Assembly: GCF_000970325.1 (NCBI RefSeq)
Contig: NZ_CP009518.1
Location: 186,001-250,000, forward strand
Direction of reading: 5' to 3'
From: Methanococcoides methylutens MM1
GTDB taxonomy: Archaea > Halobacteriota > Methanosarcinia > Methanosarcinales > Methanosarcinaceae
Length of the DNA stretch: 64,000 nucleotides
Shown here: positions 63,297 through 64,000 of the stretch, in pieces
Numbering within the stretch: the first letter of the stretch is position 1
Layout: each line of letters begins with the position of its first letter
Made by a program: the position numbers and the translations under genes
Notes under the pieces: model-generated
Databases searched by the model: none
The model's input: only the letters and a program-made list of their open reading frames with translations
What the model was told of the DNA's origin: nothing

Positions 63297-64000
63297 ATGA
63301 CAAAGATTGTAACCAAGGTTAAAGATGAAGAATGGGATGCATTTTTACGGAATTACAACACTGCAAGTTTATACCACACTCATCACTGGAAACATTTTTT
63401 GGAAAAAACGTTTAACTATGAATCCAATTATATATTTGCAAAAGATGAATGTGAAAATATAGTTGGATTGTTGCCTCTGTTTTATGTTAAAAGCAAATTG
63501 ACTGGCAATCGATTGTGTTCTGTACCATTTTCTCATACTTGTGGGTATGTTGGTTCTGAGTATGCAAAGAATCTGTTGATTGATGAGGGAGTAGATTTAT
63601 TTTCTAGGCTAGATTCCAATTATTTTGAAATTAGGGACCTAGTAAATTCTAGTGGATTTTGTCATCATATCTTGTTTTCTACCCATGTCTTAGAATTATC
63701 TTCAAATATTGACGAAACATGGTTAAAATTGCATAAAGGGACTAGAAGGGGAGTTAATAAGTCAAAATCGATGGGTGTCTCTGTCCATTCTACTAAAAAC
63801 ATCGAAGATTTAAAACAATTTTATGAATTAAATTGTATTACTAAAAAAAGAATAGGTGTACCATGTCATCCATGGAAGCATTTTAAAAATATGTTTAATT
63901 TGTTAAATGAACATGTTTCTCTTTATATTGCAAAATATGATGATGAAATTGTTGCAGGTGGAATTTTTGAATATTTTGGTGATAGTGTTACTTTTGCATA
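63297..64000 (+). CDS. FemAB/GNAT-type acyltransferase-like protein (3' truncated by window edge)
   Basis: An ATG at 63297, preceded by GGGGGTG, opens a frame of 234 complete codons that runs off the window. Early TASLYHTHHWKHFLEKTF and VGLLPLFYVKSKLTGN, then LKLHKGTRRGVNKSKSMG and the VAGGIFEYFG near the edge are the pattern of FemAB-like acyltransferases often found in polysaccharide clusters. It probably transfers an acyl or aminoacyl group to a surface glycan. Confidence 0.75.
   Translation, partial: MTKIVTKVKDEEWDAFLRNYNTASLYHTHHWKHFLEKTFNYESNYIFAKDECENIVGLLPLFYVKSKLTGNRLCSVPFSHTCGYVGSEYAKNLLIDEGVDLFSRLDSNYFEIRDLVNSSGFCHHILFSTHVLELSSNIDETWLKLHKGTRRGVNKSKSMGVSVHSTKNIEDLKQFYELNCITKKRIGVPCHPWKHFKNMFNLLNEHVSLYIAKYDDEIVAGGIFEYFGDSVTFA

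Overview
The window reads as a chromosomal segment of a methylotrophic methanogenic archaeon of the Methanosarcinaceae, probably a cold-tolerant Methanococcoides-like organism (this placement is inference from gene content and protein style). Supporting genes are F420 enzymes (cofE, F420:NADPH oxidoreductase), a fused Fae-Hps, a thermosome subunit, archaeal aromatic-amino-acid enzymes (ADH synthase and dehydroquinate synthase II), archaeal Elp3, a replication factor C paralogue, SecD/SecF, a type-I glutamine synthetase, and archaeal promoters (TATA boxes about 25-30 nt before the start or leader) with T-rich terminators.

Layout. 1-9 kb: the end of a radical SAM gene, a Na+/solute symporter with a long cytoplasmic tail, a lipoprotein, an AAA ATPase/metallo-beta-lactamase gene pair, a zinc-ribbon protein, RimI, a cis-prenyltransferase paralogue and an Obg/YchF-like GTPase. 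9.0-13.7 kb is the most accessory-looking part: tRNA-Arg(GCG), an AT-rich phospholipase-D/zinc-ribbon gene, a thermosome gene without a canonical start codon, and a lipoprotein gene enclosed by a perfect 21-bp inverted repeat and two arrays of 20-bp-period repeats. 13.7-18.2 kb: a biotin ECF transporter operon (bioY-A-A'-T), followed by an ArsR regulator and metal permease. 18.2-24.6 kb: a large hydantoinase-A-like protein, small ORFs, a class II aldolase-like enzyme, a YdeI-like protein and two exported proteins. 24.6-28.8 kb: a minus-strand operon for a FtsX/LolD-type ABC transporter with a NEW3-type exported partner and a Yip1 membrane protein.

29-36.7 kb: nitrogen and amino-acid metabolism (glutamate dehydrogenase, glutamine synthetase, aspartokinase), F420:NADPH oxidoreductase and purM. 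36.8-46.8 kb: an S-layer-type surface protein, phosphoglycerate mutase, Hsp20, cofE, dCMP deaminase, then secF-secD-rfc-elp3. 46.9-51.4 kb: a winged-helix regulator and ParA/MinD-like ATPase, an ECF-S-like membrane protein, fae-hps and tpiA. 51.5-56.3 kb: a five-gene aromatic pathway operon running aroA'-aroB'-aroD-aroE-tyrA on the minus strand; its TyrA carries a C-terminal domain resembling the anticodon-binding domain of phenylalanyl-tRNA synthetase. 56.4-58.2 kb: the GMP synthase amidotransferase subunit and an endonuclease-IV-like gene pair. 58.5-64 kb: a surface-polysaccharide cluster (tandem GT2, deacetylase, hexapeptide acyltransferase, DUF354, FemAB-like), increasingly AT-rich toward the right edge.

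The best candidate for something undescribed is the repeat-bounded lipoprotein cassette at 12230-13678. Other points worth a look are the TyrA-FDX-ACB fusion, the thermosome start, the cis-prenyltransferase lacking its catalytic motif, the RFC paralogue with eroded ATPase motifs and a possible structured RNA upstream of the DUF167 gene. No rRNA, CRISPR array or transposase gene is visible.
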